A stretch of 17,162 nucleotides of DNA from an uncultured Clostridia bacterium (GTDB lineage Bacteria > Bacillota > Clostridia > Peptostreptococcales > Acidaminobacteraceae): positions 1 to 17,162 of the forward strand of contig CAMFGQ010000016.1 of assembly GCA_945950065.1 (NCBI GenBank), in the 5' to 3' direction. Positions 15,348-17,162 of the stretch are shown in pieces. A program made the translations under genes and the position numbers. How positions within the stretch are numbered: position 1 is the first letter of the stretch; each line of letters begins with the position of its first letter. The notes below the pieces were generated by a model. The model saw only the letters and a program-made list of their open reading frames with translations. It searched no databases and had not been told where the DNA came from.

Positions 15348-16052
15348 TTACCTCCTTATAACAGTACCCATGGCTTCATCTTCAAGAGCATGGAGTAAAC
15401 TGTCTTCTTCTTTCATACTAAAGACAAAACAAGGGATGGAATTCTCTTCCATCAGTGTAGCTGCAGTTTGATCCATTACCTTAAGATCCAGGACGAGAAG
15501 GTCGCGATAACTGAGTTCATCGAATCGCTTGGCATCTTCACATTCCTTGGGATCTTTGTCATAGACACCATCAATAGTTTTGGCAAAGAGTACTATTTCG
15601 GCTTCAATTTCAGCTGCACGTAGGGCTGCAGTTGTATCCGTTGAAAAGAAAGGATTTCCTGTTCCACCTGAAAAGATAACAATGCGATCCTTTTCTAGAT
15701 GACTGACAGCTTTTCTACGTAGATAAGGTTCAGCAACTTTTGGCATTTCGATTGCACTCATGACCCGGGTAGGAATGGAGAAGCGTTCAATGGCATCTTG
15801 AAGAGCTAAGCCATTAATCACTGTTGCAAGCATTCCCATGTAGTCGGCAGTAGAGCGATCCATTTGTTCACTGCTACGGCCCCTCCAGAAATTGCCTCCT
15901 CCTACAACAATGGCTATTTCGTAGCCTTTTTCGTAGAGTTTACGAATCTGATTGGCAATGGCCCCAAGCATGGCATCGTCAATTCCTGTGCCTGACGGGG
16001 GTGCTAGAGCTTCACCACTAAGTTTTAGGAGAATTCGCTTATACTTCAACAC
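15348..16052 (-). CDS. pyrH: UMP kinase
   Basis: PyrH phosphorylates UMP to UDP with ATP. It is a hexameric enzyme of the amino acid kinase family, normally activated by GTP and inhibited by UTP. This copy has 234 residues. Seen: KLSGEA (10-15), GGGNFWRGR (51-59), DRSTADYMGMLA (65-76), SGGTGNPFFSTDT (128-140), FAKTIDGVYDKDP (156-168) and MDQTAATL (193-200). The frame starts with GTG at 16052 followed by TTG at 16049. AGGAGG ends 2 nt before the GTG and 5 nt before the TTG, so TTG may be the true start, which would remove one residue. It is the first gene of its operon, with its own promoter about 25-30 nt upstream and the tsf terminator before that. Its RR-stop codons supply the ribosome site for frr. 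Confidence 0.97.
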   Translation of the reverse strand: MLKYKRILLKLSGEALAPPSGTGIDDAMLGAIANQIRKLYEKGYEIAIVVGGGNFWRGRSSEQMDRSTADYMGMLATVINGLALQDAIERFSIPTRVMSAIEMPKVAEPYLRRKAVSHLEKDRIVIFSGGTGNPFFSTDTTAALRAAEIEAEIVLFAKTIDGVYDKDPKECEDAKRFDELSYRDLLVLDLKVMDQTAATLMEENSIPCFVFSMKEEDSLLHALEDEAMGTVIRR

Positions 16053-16054
16053 AA

Positions 16055-16060
16055 CCTCCT
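16055..16060 (-). promoter_or_regulatory. Ribosome binding site of pyrH
   Basis: AGGAGG on the minus strand. It is 2 nt from GTG 16052 and 5 nt from TTG 16049. This spacing makes the start ambiguous and slightly favours TTG. Confidence 0.75.
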
Positions 16061-16084
16061 CAATGTTTTTATAATCTACTTAAC

Positions 16085-16113
16085 ATTGTATCACCCTTTT
16101 ATGTGTTCTTCAA
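16085..16113 (-). promoter_or_regulatory. Sigma-A type promoter of the pyrH-frr-uppS-cdsA operon
   Basis: Minus strand: -35 TTGAAG (16108-16113), 17-nt spacer, -10 TACAAT (16085-16090), with TG one base before the -10. The predicted start is near 16078, giving a leader of about 26 nt. It lies in the 172-nt gap between the tsf terminator and pyrH, exactly where a promoter is required. It uses the same -35 and the same spacer length as the rimP promoter. Confidence 0.8.
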
Positions 16114-16179
16114 GCAAGGATAATTGAATAAATCCTTTACTTTCAAGCTTCTTTGCAGTCGAGAAAGAGAGTTAAAGGG

Positions 16180-16218
16180 AAAAAAAGAAGGTCTTCTCAC
16201 CACCTGGGCAAGAAGACC
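16180..16218 (-). terminator. Intrinsic terminator of the tsf transcript
   Basis: Minus strand: stem GGTCTTCT / AGAAGACC (16211-16218 with 16190-16197), a 13-nt loop, then TTCTTTTTTT, a strong U-tract. It begins 6 nt after the tsf TAA. It closes the tsf unit and isolates it from pyrH. Confidence 0.88.
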
Positions 16219-16224
16219 ATTTCA

Positions 16225-17162
16225 TTAAGCCATTTGCTTAGCAACTTCTTCAGCGAAGTTTTCTTCACGTTTTTCTAGACCTTCACCTACTTCATAGCGA
16301 AGCATTTGTGCAACTTTGATGCTTTGTCCAAGTTGTTTTTCAACATCTTTTAGCAGTGCACCAACGGTTAGATCACCATCTTTAATGAAGGCTTGTTCGA
16401 GAAGACATACATCGCGAAGTTCTTTGTTCAGACGACCTTCAACCATTTTTTCAATGATATGCTCAGGTTTGCCTTTTTGTCCTTGTTCTTCAGCTTGACG
16501 ATTCTCATTAAGAGCTTGTTCGAGAAGGATTTTCTTTTCGTTCTCGATATAGCTTTCATCTACATCATCACGTGAAATATAGCGAGGAGACATGGAAGCA
16601 ACTTGCATAGCAAGGTCTTTACCAAGTTCAGCTACGTCAGCAGCGGAAGCTTCTGTCTCAAGAGCAACAAGAGCACCAATGCGGCCATTTCCATGGAGAT
16701 ATCCATGAACACTGCCTGGCTCAACGGTTACATAGTCGTAGCGACGTAGGTTCATGTTCTCACCAATACGTGCGATTAGACCTTTAAGGGCATCTTCAAC
16801 CGTATCTTTTCCATCATAATCCAGTGCATTAAGTGCATCTAGATCAGCTGGGGCATTTGCATGAACGAGTTCTGCAGTTTTATCAACAAAGTCAACAAAC
16901 TCTTTGTTTTTAGCAACGAAGTCAGTTTCAGCGTTGACTTCTACTAAAGAACCTGCTTTATTCTCATCATCTAAAACCATGGAAACAAGACCTTCTGCAG
17001 CAATACGGCTTGCTTTTTTGGTTACTGAAGCCATACCTTTTTTACGTAGATAATCTACGGCTGCATCCATATCTCCATTGTTTTCTTCTAATGCTTTTTT
17101 ACAATCCAGCATACCGGCTCCGGTACGCTCGCGAAGTTCTTTGATTTCTTTAACACCAAAGG
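16225..17162 (-). CDS. tsf: Elongation factor Ts, 5' end cut by window
   Basis: EF-Ts is the nucleotide exchange factor that recharges EF-Tu. The frame is open from the window edge to TAA at 16225, giving 312 codons with a partial first one. The visible start reads FGVKEIKELRERTGAGMLDC, the conserved N-terminal UBA-like helix. So the true start lies a few codons outside the window, and the ATG at 17112 is internal. Seen: RERTGAGMLDCKKALEE, then the EF-Tu-contacting motif AETDFVAKN, the core domains with VHGYLHGNGRIGALV, the coiled-coil region rich in Glu and Gln, and the C-terminal domain ending VAKQMA. The length is normal. rpsB is expected just upstream but is not in view. A strong terminator follows directly. 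Confidence 0.97.
   Translation of the reverse strand, partial: FGVKEIKELRERTGAGMLDCKKALEENNGDMDAAVDYLRKKGMASVTKKASRIAAEGLVSMVLDDENKAGSLVEVNAETDFVAKNKEFVDFVDKTAELVHANAPADLDALNALDYDGKDTVEDALKGLIARIGENMNLRRYDYVTVEPGSVHGYLHGNGRIGALVALETEASAADVAELGKDLAMQVASMSPRYISRDDVDESYIENEKKILLEQALNENRQAEEQGQKGKPEHIIEKMVEGRLNKELRDVCLLEQAFIKDGDLTVGALLKDVEKQLGQSIKVAQMLRYEVGEGLEKREENFAEEVAKQMA

Noticed and set aside
16114..16137. Small inverted repeat AAGGAT / ATCCTT in the pyrH leader region
   Set aside because: Only 6 bp with a 10-nt AT-rich loop, upstream of the promoter. It could easily arise by chance.
16118..16147. Second promoter upstream of pyrH (TTGAAA followed 17 nt later by TTATCC)
   Set aside because: The -10 is a poor match, and a much better promoter lies just downstream.
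17110..17112. ATG at 17112 as the tsf start
   Set aside because: The frame continues upstream with the conserved VKEIKELRERTGAG, so this Met is internal.
1..17162. A new defence, mobile or biosynthetic system in the window
   Set aside because: All sixteen genes are core housekeeping genes in the standard Firmicute order. There is no integrase, transposase, repeat array, tRNA or compositional break to suggest an inserted system.

Overview
The window is one continuous stretch of conserved bacterial core genes. All sixteen genes are on the minus strand, so transcription runs from position 17162 down to 1. Four features point to a Firmicute, most likely of the class Clostridia. The replicative polymerase is the long PolC type with a built-in proofreading exonuclease. 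NusA is short and lacks the C-terminal repeats seen in Proteobacteria. ylxR and ylxQ lie between nusA and infB. The order pyrH-frr-uppS-cdsA-dxr-rseP-ispG-polC-rimP-nusA is the usual Firmicute arrangement. GC content looks moderate. I cannot name a genus.

Layout in the direction of transcription. (1) 17162-16225: tsf (EF-Ts), missing only its extreme 5' end, followed at once by a clear intrinsic terminator (16180-16218). (2) A well-formed promoter (16085-16113) starts the second unit: pyrH (UMP kinase), frr (ribosome recycling), uppS (undecaprenyl diphosphate synthase) and cdsA (CDP-diacylglycerol synthase). A 125-nt gap with a hairpin follows, then dxr and ispG (two MEP isoprenoid enzymes) flanking rseP (site-2 membrane protease), then polC. 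(3) A second strong promoter (5640-5668) begins 3 nt after the polC stop codon. It drives rimP, nusA, ylxR/rnpM, ylxQ, infB, rbfA and nrnA (cut by the window start). Its roughly 70-nt leader carries an 11-bp GC-rich hairpin.

The second unit joins nucleotide metabolism, lipid-carrier and phospholipid precursor supply, envelope proteolysis and replication. The third is a ribosome maturation, transcription elongation and translation initiation operon. Junctions are very tight: overlaps of 1-29 nt or gaps of 1-7 nt inside the operons, with Shine-Dalgarno sequences written into the last codons of the upstream gene. Several genes start with GTG or TTG (infB, rbfA, rimP, pyrH).

I see no mobile element, CRISPR array, tRNA, rRNA or accessory gene cassette, and no evidence for a new multi-gene system. 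The most notable signals are: a PolC whose PHP domain has apparently lost most metal ligands while its exonuclease and polymerase sites are intact; the hairpin in the rimP-nusA leader, which could be a NusA-sensitive attenuator; and a charged insertion in the NusA S1 domain. No stretch of more than 300 bases lacks a gene.
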